A stretch of DNA of 64,000 nucleotides from Solirubrobacterales bacterium (GCA_003138355.1 PLFX01000011.1:1-64000); one strand, 5' to 3'. Shown: positions 1 to 7,700, counted from the first letter of the stretch. Notes: generated by a model not told the origin, from the sequence alone. A program made the numbers and translations.

Positions 1-191
1 ACTTGACTTTCATCCGTCGCGCAGTGCGAGCGCCAGCTGAGGTTCCGTTTGCGCTGTCGCTTTCTGTCGGAGGAGGCGTCTGACCCGTTTGCCGACGCCC
101 TCAGACAGCGCGCAGCCCGTCAGCGGGGGGCCTGTCGCTTCCACACTTTCGAGGGCGTCCCGGCTCGATGGCTACGCGAACCACCCCTGGT
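1..191. other. Window-edge stretch without a recognisable gene
   Basis: I see no credible coding frame here. Overlapping frames on both strands give low-complexity Arg/Ala-rich translations typical of shadow frames in GC-rich DNA. A 6-bp inverted repeat, GTCTGA (about 87-92) against TCAGAC, could be the end of a terminator for the minus-strand PRC-barrel gene that stops at 192. Confidence 0.4.
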
Positions 192-899
192 TTACTCGTC
201 CAGGTCGACCGGTGGCAGGTCACCAACCTCACGTTTCGTGAGGGTGAGCCGCACGCCGTCGTTGACGTCCTTCACGGCGCCGATCGGAATCGCAACCCTT
301 TTTTTGCCCCACATGTGCCCCTCGTCGAGGAGGACGTGGGTGAGGTGATGATCGGTTGGGTCGATCACGAACCCATGGATCTGTCCGATCGCCCCGTCAG
401 TCGCGTGTACGTGTTCGCCGCGGCGCACCTCGACCTCACCTTCGGGTACGCGGTCCTCGGTCGTCATTTGGGGCCCCATGCCCATGCCGCGCATGCCCAT
501 GCCGCCCATGCCCATGCCCATGCCGCCCATGCCCATGCCGCCCATGCCCATGCCGCCCATGCCGCCCATGCCGAGCGCGAAGTAGGGCAGGGAAAGCATT
601 TGCCCTTGCCCGTAACCCCACTGTCCAGGCGCTCCCTGCAGGAGATGCTGCTCCTCGGCCTCCTCGAGCGCGTGAAACTCCGACATCGAGCACCGTAGTC
701 GGATCTCATGTGCCGCCGAATCGACGAGATCGATCGGCACGAGGCGACCGGTGCCTTGTTGAAACCGAGGGTCGACGACTAGGTGCGTGAGCGCACGGGC
801 GACCGGGTTGACCACAACGCGCCTCAGCTCACCACAGGCGCCGTCGCTACACACGACTTCGCTGCCGATCGTGAACTCCGTGACTTCAGTCTCGCTCAT
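192..899 (-). CDS. Twin PRC-barrel protein with Gly/Met-rich linker
   Basis: A 235-residue protein with two PRC-barrel-like halves, residues about 8-70 and 155-222. Each has the family pattern of a short beta strand, a 'G.I' turn and a 'D....LTH(L/V)' core. PRC barrels are small beta domains found in the RimM C-terminus and the photosynthetic H subunit, and they often bind other proteins. The halves are joined by a Gly/Met repeat at residues 110-143. I start at the ATG at 899, which follows a GAGAGG-like ribosome site, because residues encoded upstream look non-coding. It diverges from the reductase gene at 1181. The partner and role are unknown. The PRC call is by pattern only. Confidence 0.72.
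   Translation of the reverse strand: MSETEVTEFTIGSEVVCSDGACGELRRVVVNPVARALTHLVVDPRFQQGTGRLVPIDLVDSAAHEIRLRCSMSEFHALEEAEEQHLLQGAPGQWGYGQGQMLSLPYFALGMGGMGGMGMGGMGMGGMGMGMGGMGMRGMGMGPQMTTEDRVPEGEVEVRRGEHVHATDGAIGQIHGFVIDPTDHHLTHVLLDEGHMWGKKRVAIPIGAVKDVNDGVRLTLTKREVGDLPPVDLDE
471..572 (-). repeat. In-frame Gly/Met tandem repeat (linker of the PRC-barrel gene)
   Basis: About 100 bp of short tandem units encode 'GMGGMGM'-type repeats. On the plus strand the units read as variants of CCCATGCCG. The array is in frame and sits exactly between the two PRC-barrel halves. Such a sequence is prone to slippage, and units of 3 or a multiple of 3 would keep the frame. Confidence 0.8.
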
Positions 900-1180
900 A
901 ACGGTGCCTCTCGTCCGAATTGTGATTTTGTCTGGGCGCAGTCTTGGGCTCAGTCGGCGAGCAGCGGCTGTGGATCTGCTCGGCCGTCGCTGCTCCAAAC
1001 GTCGGGGCCCAAAAGGCTGCCAACAGCCGCCACGCAACCAGATTACGCGCGTCGCATAAGGACTCGCACAAGGCCCGAATCTGGCCTGGTGTGCGCGTTC
1101 CCACAGAACCAGCACGACACACCGCTAACGATCCAGCCAATGTCTACGAAGGAATTGGACGCCAACCGAGGGAGGGTCTG
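900..1180. other. Divergent intergenic region (PRC-barrel / reductase)
   Basis: About 280 bp between divergent genes. It holds the ribosome sites of both genes (GAGAGG for the minus gene, GGGAGGG just before 1181). No tRNA, riboswitch or strong promoter is recognisable. Promoters for both directions should lie here. Confidence 0.4.
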
Positions 1181-1762
1181 ATGCGCCGGCTGATCTACTC
1201 GATGACTGTGTCGCTGGACGGATTCATCGCTGGGCCGGACGGCGCGATCGACTGGTCGGTGCCCGCCGAGGAGCTGTTCCGGTTCCACACCCAGCGGGTG
1301 CAGGAGACCGGCGTGCAGCTCTGCGGACGGCGGCTCTACGAAACGATGCTCTACTGGGAGACGGCGCAAGAGAGTGCACTGCCCGAGGAGCACCTCGAGT
1401 TCGCCCAGATCTGGAAGGCCCTGCCGAAGATCGTGTTTTCCACGACACTGGAGAGCGTCGCGGGCAGCAACACGAGACTGGCCAGGGAGGGGGTCGGTGA
1501 GGAGGTCGCGAGGCTCAAAGAGCAGCCCGGTAAGGACATCGCCGTCGGCGGCGCCGGCCTCGCCCGCGCATGTATGAAACTTGGGCTGATCGACGAGTGG
1601 CGGCTGTTCGTCAGCCCGGTCCTACTCGGCGGCGGCACGCCCTACTTCCCGCCCGGCGACGAAACGATCAACCTGGAGTTGGTCGAGACGCAAACGTTTG
1701 GCGCCCGCGTCGTCTACCTTCGCTACCGGCCTGTGTCGAACGACCTGCTACGCGTGGGCTAG
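1181..1762 (+). CDS. Dihydrofolate reductase / RibD C-terminal family protein
   Basis: A 193-residue member of the RibD C-terminal/DHFR-like fold, which binds NADPH and reduces pterin-like or other small substrates. It has the N-terminal 'SMTVSLDGFIAGPDG' signature, a central 'DIAVGGAGLA' nucleotide loop and a C-terminal 'VSPVLLGGGTPYF' strand. The ATG at 1181 follows GGGAGGG closely. The open frame extends upstream, but that part looks non-coding. Many paralogues of this family have no assigned substrate, so it need not act in folate or riboflavin synthesis. It stands alone between a divergent gene and an unrelated downstream gene. Confidence 0.85.
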   Translation: MRRLIYSMTVSLDGFIAGPDGAIDWSVPAEELFRFHTQRVQETGVQLCGRRLYETMLYWETAQESALPEEHLEFAQIWKALPKIVFSTTLESVAGSNTRLAREGVGEEVARLKEQPGKDIAVGGAGLARACMKLGLIDEWRLFVSPVLLGGGTPYFPPGDETINLELVETQTFGARVVYLRYRPVSNDLLRVG

Positions 1763-1861
1763 CCCGCCAACTGGCCGGTCCGCGGTGTTGGTGTAGGTGT
1801 TCGGCTCCGCTGGCGGTATGTCACCGATCCCCGAACCGATCGCTACACCTAGACTGGGACC

Positions 1862-2833
1862 ATGGCCAAGTTCTGTCGCCACGGGACGCTTATCGAGTCG
1901 TGCCCGATCTGCCGCGCGAGCGTCGAGCTGGAGCAGCGTACGGCCACCCAGGCGGCGGCGGTGCGCCGCAGCCCGCCCAAGCGCACGCAGTCGAGCCTGC
2001 GCCCGCGCAGGGCGAGCGCGGGCGGTCCAGGTCGGCTGATGATCCGTCGCGAGGTGCGCGAGGCCGACGACGGGTTTCGCTCGCCGCTCGCCCCGGGCCT
2101 GCGCTCCAGCGCTGACGGCGCCCGCCTCGCACAGGAGATCGCTCGAGCGAGCAGGCGGCTCGAGGTTCTGCGCGCGGCGCCGCCGGGTCTCTACGCGGAG
2201 GTCGCGGGCGAAGCGGACCTCGAGGAGGCGAGCTGGCTGGCGTTCCTGATCGCCTATCTCGGCCCGCTTGCGAGCGATGACTCGTTCGCGACGGTGCGCG
2301 AGCGGCGCACGAGCTGGCGCGGCGGCGAGCTGCCGATGCTCGACGGCGCGGCCCTCGGCCCACGAACGGCACACGACCCCGAGCGGGGACAGGCGACGCT
2401 GGCTGCGTATCGGCGCTTCGTCGAGCGATTCGGCTCGCAGGCGGCGGCCTTGACGGCCGAGGTGAGCTGGAGCGAGGCGCAGCGTTTCGAGCGGTTGTTC
2501 GAGCGCCTCGCGCTACCGGGGCTGCACCGGCGCGCGCGTTATGACCTGCTCGTCACGCTCGGTGCCCTCGGGCGCTACCCGCTGGCGGGCGCGAGCCTGC
2601 TGCTCAGTGAGGATGACGCGGTGAGCCGCAGCGCGAAGCGGGTCTTCGGCATCGGCGACAGGCTGACGCTCGAGCGCCGCGTGCGCGAGCTGGCGCGGGC
2701 GTGCGGGGCGCCGGTCGCCGCCTTCGACCTCGCGCTCGAGAGCTGGGGCTCGCCCGAGCCGATCGCGCAGGGTGTGCCGGTCACGCTCGATCGCGACGCG
2801 CAGGAACGCGCCGCGCGCGCGCTCGGCCTCTAG
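1862..2833 (+). CDS. Unknown protein with zinc-knuckle-like N-terminus
   Basis: A 323-residue protein I do not recognise with confidence. The first 17 residues carry Cys5, His7, Cys14 and Cys17 in 'CRHG......CPIC', which could bind one zinc. A basic disordered stretch (about 30-60) follows, then an alpha-helical body rich in Arg and Leu. The C-terminal third ('YDLLVTLGALGRYPL' and 'FGIGDRLTLERR') resembles helix-hairpin-helix DNA-glycosylase-like folds, and I recall similar sequences filed as putative thymine pyrophosphorylases of DNA base modification. That is a weak suggestion. It converges on sigH with a 22-bp gap. Confidence 0.6.
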   Translation: MAKFCRHGTLIESCPICRASVELEQRTATQAAAVRRSPPKRTQSSLRPRRASAGGPGRLMIRREVREADDGFRSPLAPGLRSSADGARLAQEIARASRRLEVLRAAPPGLYAEVAGEADLEEASWLAFLIAYLGPLASDDSFATVRERRTSWRGGELPMLDGAALGPRTAHDPERGQATLAAYRRFVERFGSQAAALTAEVSWSEAQRFERLFERLALPGLHRRARYDLLVTLGALGRYPLAGASLLLSEDDAVSRSAKRVFGIGDRLTLERRVRELARACGAPVAAFDLALESWGSPEPIAQGVPVTLDRDAQERAARALGL

Positions 2834-2855
2834 GACCGAGCGGCAGCTGCCGGGC

Positions 2856-3506
2856 TCAGGCCATGACCGCGCGCTCGCAAAGGTGCGCGCCGACCTTGCG
2901 CTTCACGCGCTGGAGCGCGTTGTCGACCGTCTTCGTGTCGCAGCCGAGGCGGCCCCCGATCTCCTCGTAGGAGCGGCCGTCGAGGTACAGCGAGAGGACG
3001 TTCGATTCGAGCTGGGAGAGCGCGGTCGAAAGGCAACCGACGAGCGAGCGCAGCTCCTCGGTCGAGACGACTCGGCTCGCCGGGTCGTTCGTCGCGGGGC
3101 CGGCGATCTGCTCATCGAGCGACGGCGCCTCCTCGTCGGCGCCACCGCCGGCGGGACCGGTGAAGGAGACGTAGTGGTTGAGCGGCGTGTGCTTGTTGCG
3201 CGTCGCCGTCTTGACGGCGGTGATGATCTGGCGGGTGATGCAGAGCTCGGCGAAGTTGCGGAAGCTCGACTCGCGATCGCTGCGATAGTCGCGGATCGCC
3301 TTGTAGAGCCCGATCAACCCCTCCTGGATGAGGTCGTCGGAGTCGCCACCGGCGAGGAAGTAGGACGAAGCCTTGAGTCGCACGAAGCCCTGATAGCGCG
3401 CGACGAGGCGGTGGTAGGCGGTCGGATCGCCCTGCTTCGCGAGGGCGATTAGAAAGCCATCCTCAACCTTAGGTTGAGCGTTGACTTGGCGGGAGGTGAG
3501 TGCCAC
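2856..3506 (-). CDS. sigH: RNA polymerase sigma factor, SigH-like
   Basis: A 216-residue sigma-70 family factor with region 2 ('DSDDLIQEGLIGLYKAI') and region 4 ('LYLDGRSYEEIGGRLGCDTKTVDNAL', the helix-turn-helix that reads -35 boxes). Length and layout fit the SigH/Spo0H group rather than ECF factors. It is the last gene of the block rlmB-cysS-ispF, the place sigH occupies in Bacillus. The start is GTG at 3506, with GGAAAG 3 bp upstream. Inverted repeats with a CCTTAGG core lie in its leader and just inside its first codons. No anti-sigma factor gene is adjacent. Confidence 0.88.
   Translation of the reverse strand: MALTSRQVNAQPKVEDGFLIALAKQGDPTAYHRLVARYQGFVRLKASSYFLAGGDSDDLIQEGLIGLYKAIRDYRSDRESSFRNFAELCITRQIITAVKTATRNKHTPLNHYVSFTGPAGGGADEEAPSLDEQIAGPATNDPASRVVSTEELRSLVGCLSTALSQLESNVLSLYLDGRSYEEIGGRLGCDTKTVDNALQRVKRKVGAHLCERAVMA
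3462..3478. promoter_or_regulatory. Inverted repeat inside 5' end of sigH
   Basis: CTCAACCT-T-AGGTTGAG: 8-bp arms around one base, within the first dozen codons of sigH. It shares its CCTTAGG core with the repeat at 3521-3533. It could be an operator or an mRNA hairpin. Confidence 0.45.
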
Positions 3507-3520
3507 GAGCTTTCCTTTCG

Positions 3521-3533
3521 TGCCCTTAGGGCA
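3521..3533. promoter_or_regulatory. Inverted repeat in sigH leader
   Basis: TGCCCT-T-AGGGCA: 6-bp arms around one base, 15 bp upstream of the sigH GTG. The CCTTAGG core matches the element at 3462-3478. The two centres are 57 bp apart. Confidence 0.45.
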
Positions 3534-3587
3534 TGTGTGGATGGCTCAGTGACGCGCTCCTCCCCTGGCGTCAGCTGCGGTTTGATG

Positions 3588-3604
3588 AACCTAAACTAGA
3601 GGTT
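3588..3604. promoter_or_regulatory. AACCT-N7-AGGTT inverted repeat between rlmB and sigH
   Basis: Arms AACCT and AGGTT flank a 7-bp spacer. The layout resembles the longer repeat at 6375-6397. It is followed by an imperfect hairpin, GGTTAAGG (3601-3608) against CCTTAGCC (3624-3631), that overlaps the rlmB stop and could be a weak terminator. Confidence 0.35.
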
Positions 3605-3627
3605 AAGGCTCTTTGTGGAGCGGAACC

Positions 3628-4350
3628 TTAGCCGTTGTTATGGACAGCGTCAAGGGGTTCGCGGCACTGCAATACCTCGTACAGCAAGGCTGCCCCAGCG
3701 GCGCTGACGTTGAGCGAGCCGGTGCGCCCGCGCAGGGGCAGCATGACGAGCTGGTCGCAGCTTGCGGCAACGCGCGGACGCAGCCCGCGCCCCTCCGCAC
3801 CGAGAACGACGATCACGCGCCCGCGGTAGTCGGGGACGTCGTAGCGCACGGCGTCTTCGCTGATCGCGGCGCCGTAGCACCAGCAGCCGCCGCGCTTGGC
3901 GGCGGCGAGGAAGTCCGCGAGGTTGCGCACGCGCGCAACGCGCAGATGCTCAACCGCCCCGGCCGAGGCACGGCAGACGGCGGGGGTCACTGCGACCGCG
4001 CGCCGCTCGCAGAGGACGACCCCCGTGACGCCGACGCACTCGGCGGTCCGGCAGAGCGCGCCGAGGTTCTGCGGGTCCTGGATCTCGTCGAGCGCGAGGA
4101 TCAGCGGGTCGTCCGCTCCGAGCAGCTCGTCAGCCTGCACGTAGGGGAACTCTCCGACCGTGGCGCAGACGCCCTGGTGCTCGCCCGATCCACAGGCCCG
4201 CTCGATCGCCTCCGGCGTGCTGCGCCGCAGCGGGACGCCGCGCAGCCAATCCTCCCGGGCGAGGGCTTCTGTCGCGAGCAGGTCGTGCACGGTCGCCGCG
4301 CGCCGGCCGCCCAGCGCCTCGCGAACCGCGTTGGGACCGTAGATCACCAC
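3628..4350 (-). CDS. rlmB: 23S rRNA (guanosine-2'-O-)-methyltransferase RlmB
   Basis: A 240-residue SpoU/TrmH-family knot methyltransferase, expected to methylate the 2'-O of G2251 in 23S rRNA. All three SpoU motifs are present: 'NLGALCRTAE' (95-104), 'VLGAEGRGLR' (182-191) and 'SLNVSAAGA' (212-220). A short substrate-binding domain ('IYGPNAVREAL') precedes them. The GTG start shares one base with the TAG stop of cysS (TAGTG), which suggests translational coupling. The order cysS-rlmB-sigH matches Bacillus, although mrnC and yacP are missing. Confidence 0.93.
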   Translation of the reverse strand: MVIYGPNAVREALGGRRAATVHDLLATEALAREDWLRGVPLRRSTPEAIERACGSGEHQGVCATVGEFPYVQADELLGADDPLILALDEIQDPQNLGALCRTAECVGVTGVVLCERRAVAVTPAVCRASAGAVEHLRVARVRNLADFLAAAKRGGCWCYGAAISEDAVRYDVPDYRGRVIVVLGAEGRGLRPRVAASCDQLVMLPLRGRTGSLNVSAAGAALLYEVLQCREPLDAVHNNG

Positions 4351-5699
4351 TACAGCGGGAGGAGCTCGAAACCGTCCGCCCCGTCGCGGACCGCCCAGCC
4401 GGTGGCCGCGATCGCCTCGCGGAGCTCGTCCGCGCGAGCGAAATCGCGCGCCGAGCGCGCCAGCTCACGCGCCTGTGCCAGGGCGACGACCTCGGATGGG
4501 GCCTGCGCCGACGGGTCGTCGAGCAGGTTCGCGAGACCGAGCACGCTGAGCATCTCGCGCAGGTCGCCGGCGCCGGTCGGCTCGCTGCGACGATTGGCCT
4601 CGCGCACCCACTCCCAGAGCACGGCGAGGGCGGCAGGCGTGTTGTAGTCGTCGGCGAGACTCGCGAAGAAGCGCTCGCGCAGCGGCGCGAGCTCGGGCGG
4701 CGAGCTCCCATCGACGAGCTTGCGGGCGAGCTCGCGAAGGCGCGCGACATTCGCTCGCGCCTGCGCCAGCGGCGCGGCGCCGAAGTCGATCGGCTGGCGA
4801 TAGTGGGCGCCGCAGAAGAACAGGACAACGGCATCGCGCCCGTGCTCGTCGAGCACCTCGTGCAGTGGGGCGATGTTGCCGACCGACTTCGCCATCTTCG
4901 CCGCGCCGAGCTCGAGCATCCCGTTGTGCATCCAGACATGCGCGAGCTCCTCGCCGCGAGCGCAGCGCGTCTGGGCGGCCTCGTTCTCGTGGTGGGGAAA
5001 GAGCAGGTCGAGGCCGCCGCCGTGGATGTCGAAGCCCGGTCCGAGCAAACCCTCAGACATCGCCGAGCACTCGATGTGCCAGCCCGGGCGGCCCGCTCCC
5101 CAGGGCGACCCCCACTCGCTGTCCTCGCCCGCCTTGTGCGCCTTCCAGAGCGCGAAGTCGAGCGGGTCCTGCTTGAGCGCGGCACCCTCGACGCCCTCGC
5201 CCTGGTCCATCTGGTCGGGTTCGCGGCGCGAGAGCGTGCCGTAGGCCTCGTCGCCGCGAACGCGAAAGTAGACGTCGCCGCCCGCGAGGTAGGCGTGGCC
5301 GGTCTCGACCAGCGCCGCGATCTCGGCCACGATCGCCTCGATCCACTCGCTCGCGAGCGGCTCGTGGTCGGGTCGCCCGAGCCCCAGCCTGTCGGTGTCC
5401 TCGATGTAGTGGGCCGTCATCTCGCGGGCGAGCGCGACGCTCGCGACGCCCCGCTTCGCCGCGGCGACGTAGATCTTGTCGTTCACGTCCGTCACGTTGA
5501 TCGCGAGCGTGATTGCGTAGCCGAGGTGCTCGAGGAAGCGCTTGAAGAGGCTGAAGACGACGAACGGTCGGGCGTTGCCGACATGGATCCGGTCATAGAC
5601 GGTCGGCCCGCAGACATAGATCGAAACGCGCCCGGGCTCGCGCGGCGCGAACGGCGCGACGGTTCGCGTGCGGGTGTCGTAAAGGCGAAGCTCAGTCAT
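4350..5699 (-). CDS. cysS: Cysteinyl-tRNA synthetase
   Basis: A full-length 449-residue class I synthetase that charges tRNA-Cys. It has the HIGH box as 'HVGN' (39-42) and the KMSKS box as 'KMAKS' (268-272). Likely zinc ligands for cysteine discrimination are Cys30, Cys211, His236 and Glu240. The C-terminal DALR-type helical domain is present. The mycothiol ligase MshC is related but shorter; the full anticodon-binding tail and the location in the ispF-rlmB block favour CysS. The start overlaps the ispF stop by 8 bp. Confidence 0.93.
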   Translation of the reverse strand: MTELRLYDTRTRTVAPFAPREPGRVSIYVCGPTVYDRIHVGNARPFVVFSLFKRFLEHLGYAITLAINVTDVNDKIYVAAAKRGVASVALAREMTAHYIEDTDRLGLGRPDHEPLASEWIEAIVAEIAALVETGHAYLAGGDVYFRVRGDEAYGTLSRREPDQMDQGEGVEGAALKQDPLDFALWKAHKAGEDSEWGSPWGAGRPGWHIECSAMSEGLLGPGFDIHGGGLDLLFPHHENEAAQTRCARGEELAHVWMHNGMLELGAAKMAKSVGNIAPLHEVLDEHGRDAVVLFFCGAHYRQPIDFGAAPLAQARANVARLRELARKLVDGSSPPELAPLRERFFASLADDYNTPAALAVLWEWVREANRRSEPTGAGDLREMLSVLGLANLLDDPSAQAPSEVVALAQARELARSARDFARADELREAIAATGWAVRDGADGFELLPL

Positions 5700-6180
5700 T
5701 CTCGGCTGCGCGCCGCAGCGTGGCGATGGCGAGGACCGCGACGCCCTCGCCCCGGCCGACGAAGCCGATCCCCTCGCCGGTGCTCGCCTTCACGTTGACC
5801 TCGTCGGGCCCGAGCCCGATCGCGTCGGCGAGACGCTCGCGCATCGCCCTGCGCGCGCCGGCGAGCTTCGGGCGCTCGAGCAGGATCGTCGCGTCGACGT
5901 TCACCACGGCGAACCCCGCCTCGCGAACCATGCCTGTAGCGGCGCGGAGGAGCTCGATCGAGTCGGCGTCGCGGTAGCGCTCATCGTTGTCGGGGAAGTG
6001 CTCGCCGATGTCGCCAAGGCAGGCCGCGCCGAGCAGCGCGTCGGTCACCGCGTGGCAGAGCGCGTCTGCATCCGAGTGGCCTTCGAGGCCGAGCTCCGAG
6101 GGAAGCTCCACGCCCCCGAGGATCAGCGGCCGGCCCGCCACGAGGCGGTGCGAGTCATAGCCGATGCCGGTCCGGATCAC
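5692..6180 (-). CDS. ispF: 2-C-methyl-D-erythritol 2,4-cyclodiphosphate synthase
   Basis: A 162-residue MEP-pathway enzyme that cyclises CDP-ME 2-phosphate. The metal-binding 'GIGYDSHRL' (4-12), 'EGHSDADALCHAVTDALLG' and the C-terminal 'KASTGEGIGFVGRGEGVA' are intact. I choose the GTG at 6180 because it begins right before the conserved first strand and overlaps the upstream stop as GTGA. The open frame extends further upstream but is not conserved-looking. Its partner ispD lies two genes upstream, separated by a PHP phosphatase gene. Confidence 0.93.
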   Translation of the reverse strand: MIRTGIGYDSHRLVAGRPLILGGVELPSELGLEGHSDADALCHAVTDALLGAACLGDIGEHFPDNDERYRDADSIELLRAATGMVREAGFAVVNVDATILLERPKLAGARRAMRERLADAIGLGPDEVNVKASTGEGIGFVGRGEGVAVLAIATLRRAAEND

Positions 6181-7016
6181 GCGCCTTCGCCGCCGATCGG
6201 CACGAGCGTGCGCTGACGCCGGGAGAACGTCGCGAGCTCGCCGACGCCGAGCGAGTCGAGCAGCTCGAGCGCCTGGTCGTAGGCGTAGCCAACCTGTCCG
6301 GGGACGTGCGCGTCGCTCGAGAGCGCAACTGGAGCGGAACCCTCGAGGCAAAGGGCCAGAAACGAAGGCGAAGGGTAAACCTCAGCTATAGGTTTACGTA
6401 AGCCCGCCGTCGAGACCTCGACCGCGATCCCGGCCTCGACGATCGCCTCGACCGCCGGCTCGTAGTAGCGGCGCAGGTCACCCTCGGGACGGCGTCGCGG
6501 ATCGCCCCAGATCTTGACGAGGTCGGGGTGCGCGAGGATGTCGAACAGGCCGCTGCGCGCAGCCTCGGCGAGCGTCTCGAAGTAGCGGCGCCAGATCTGC
6601 TCCGGGCTGCGCCCGCTCTGCCAGACGTCGTAATCCGCGTCATCGACGGCGCGGTCGCCGAGGAAGTGGACCGACCCGATCGCGTAGTCGAGCTCGCAAC
6701 GCTCGATCAGGTTCGCGATCCGGTCCTCGCGCCCCGGGATGAAGTCGACCTCGAGCCCGAGTCGCAGGTCGGTCTCCTCGCGCACGAACGCGCAGTAGCC
6801 GAACAGATCGTCGTGCGCGTACTCGCGCCAGTAGGGGTGGTCCCAGATCGTGAGCGCCTGACTGAAGCGGTGCACGTGCTCGGACACGCCGAGCTCGCTG
6901 ATGCCCGCAGCCTGAGCCGCCTCGCGGTAGCGCTCCGCGCCGGCGCTCGTGAAGTAGAGCTCGGCGGTCGCCTCGAGCTCGTCCGGGCGCAGGTGGACGT
7001 GGTAGTCGGTGAGCAT
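6177..7016 (-). CDS. PHP-domain phosphatase, histidinol-phosphatase (HisK) type
   Basis: A 279-residue PHP-family metallohydrolase. The N-terminal 'DYHVHLRP' carries the first metal His pair. 'GVSEHVH', 'GLEVDFIPGRE', 'GSVHFLG', 'ILAHPDLVK' and 'SSDAHVP' supply the other metal ligands. The pattern fits histidinol-phosphate phosphatases of the PHP class (last step but one of histidine synthesis), though other phosphoesters are possible and no his genes are near. It sits between ispD and ispF and overlaps ispF as GTGA. A short run of rare AT-rich codons, including TTA and ATA, coincides with an inverted repeat at 6375-6397. Confidence 0.82.
   Translation of the reverse strand: MLTDYHVHLRPDELEATAELYFTSAGAERYREAAQAAGISELGVSEHVHRFSQALTIWDHPYWREYAHDDLFGYCAFVREETDLRLGLEVDFIPGREDRIANLIERCELDYAIGSVHFLGDRAVDDADYDVWQSGRSPEQIWRRYFETLAEAARSGLFDILAHPDLVKIWGDPRRRPEGDLRRYYEPAVEAIVEAGIAVEVSTAGLRKPIAEVYPSPSFLALCLEGSAPVALSSDAHVPGQVGYAYDQALELLDSLGVGELATFSRRQRTLVPIGGEGA
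6375..6397. repeat. Inverted repeat with rare codons inside the PHP gene
   Basis: GTAAACCT (6375-6382) and AGGTTTAC (6390-6397) form perfect 8-bp arms around 7 bases. In the gene's frame the stretch contains a TTA codon (6399-6401) and an ATA codon, unusual in this GC-rich sequence, within an otherwise conserved peptide 'GLRKPIAEVYP'. Confidence 0.6.
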
Positions 7017-7025
7017 CGTCGCGAT

Positions 7026-7682
7026 TCAATCAGCTGCCCGCGCGACGAGCAGCTGCTCGGCGACGAACAGATCGAGCGGAGTCGTCACCTTCAGATTCTC
7101 GCGCGGGGCCGCGACGACGCGCACGCGCCCGCCGTGGCGCTCCACGAGCGCGGCCTCGTCGGTCGCGTTCGCGACCTCCTCGTACGGGAGCGAAAGCGCT
7201 CGCTCCAGCACGGCACGGCGAAACACCTGCGGTGTCTGCACGGCCCAAAGACGCGAGCGGTCGAGCGTGCGCACGACGAGCTGCTCCTCGTCGCACTCCT
7301 TCGTCGTATCGGTCACCCGCGCGGCCGCGATCGCCGCGTCGACACCGTCCAGCCCGGCGAGCACCGCCGCGGCGAGCGCGGGCGTCAACAGGGGCCGGGC
7401 GGCGTCGTGGACGAGAATCGGATCGGCATCGGCCGCGACGGCGGCGAGCGCGTTACGAACGGACTCGCTACGCACCGCCCCGCCGGTCACGCAGACCACC
7501 CCGGGAACCGCTGCCACGCCGGGCGGCAGCGCCAGGACGATCTGCTCGATCGTGGGAGTGGCGCGCAGCGCGGCCGCGCTCCACTCCCACATCGGCCTAC
7601 CGCCCAGCGAGACGAGCGCCTTGGGTCCCTCTGACCCAAGGCGCTCCCCTTGACCAGCAGCCACGACCAGCGCGACTGCCAT
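7026..7682 (-). CDS. ispD: 2-C-methyl-D-erythritol 4-phosphate cytidylyltransferase
   Basis: A 218-residue MEP-pathway nucleotidyltransferase that joins MEP and CTP. The N-terminal 'VVAAGQGERLGSEGPKAL' CTP-binding loop, 'VHDAARPLL', 'QTPQVFRRA', 'ATDEAALVE' and 'ENLKVTTPLDL' are all characteristic of IspD. The ATG at 7682 directly follows a GAGAGAGGAG tract. It lies downstream of carD, as in mycobacteria (carD-ispD-ispF) and much as in Bacillus (disA-yacL-ispD-ispF). Confidence 0.93.
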   Translation of the reverse strand: MAVALVVAAGQGERLGSEGPKALVSLGGRPMWEWSAAALRATPTIEQIVLALPPGVAAVPGVVCVTGGAVRSESVRNALAAVAADADPILVHDAARPLLTPALAAAVLAGLDGVDAAIAAARVTDTTKECDEEQLVVRTLDRSRLWAVQTPQVFRRAVLERALSLPYEEVANATDEAALVERHGGRVRVVAAPRENLKVTTPLDLFVAEQLLVARAAD

Positions 7683-7700
7683 CTCCTCTCTCTCCGGCAG

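Noticed and set aside
168-698. Plus-strand frame with His/Ala repeats opposite the PRC-barrel gene
   Set aside because: The repeats are the antisense reading of the Gly/Met array. The rest has no family-like sequence, and the minus frame has a good ribosome site and domain structure.
4803-5798. 331-codon plus-strand frame antisense to cysS
   Set aside because: It lies entirely over the conserved cysS and ispF coding sequence and has no motif of its own.
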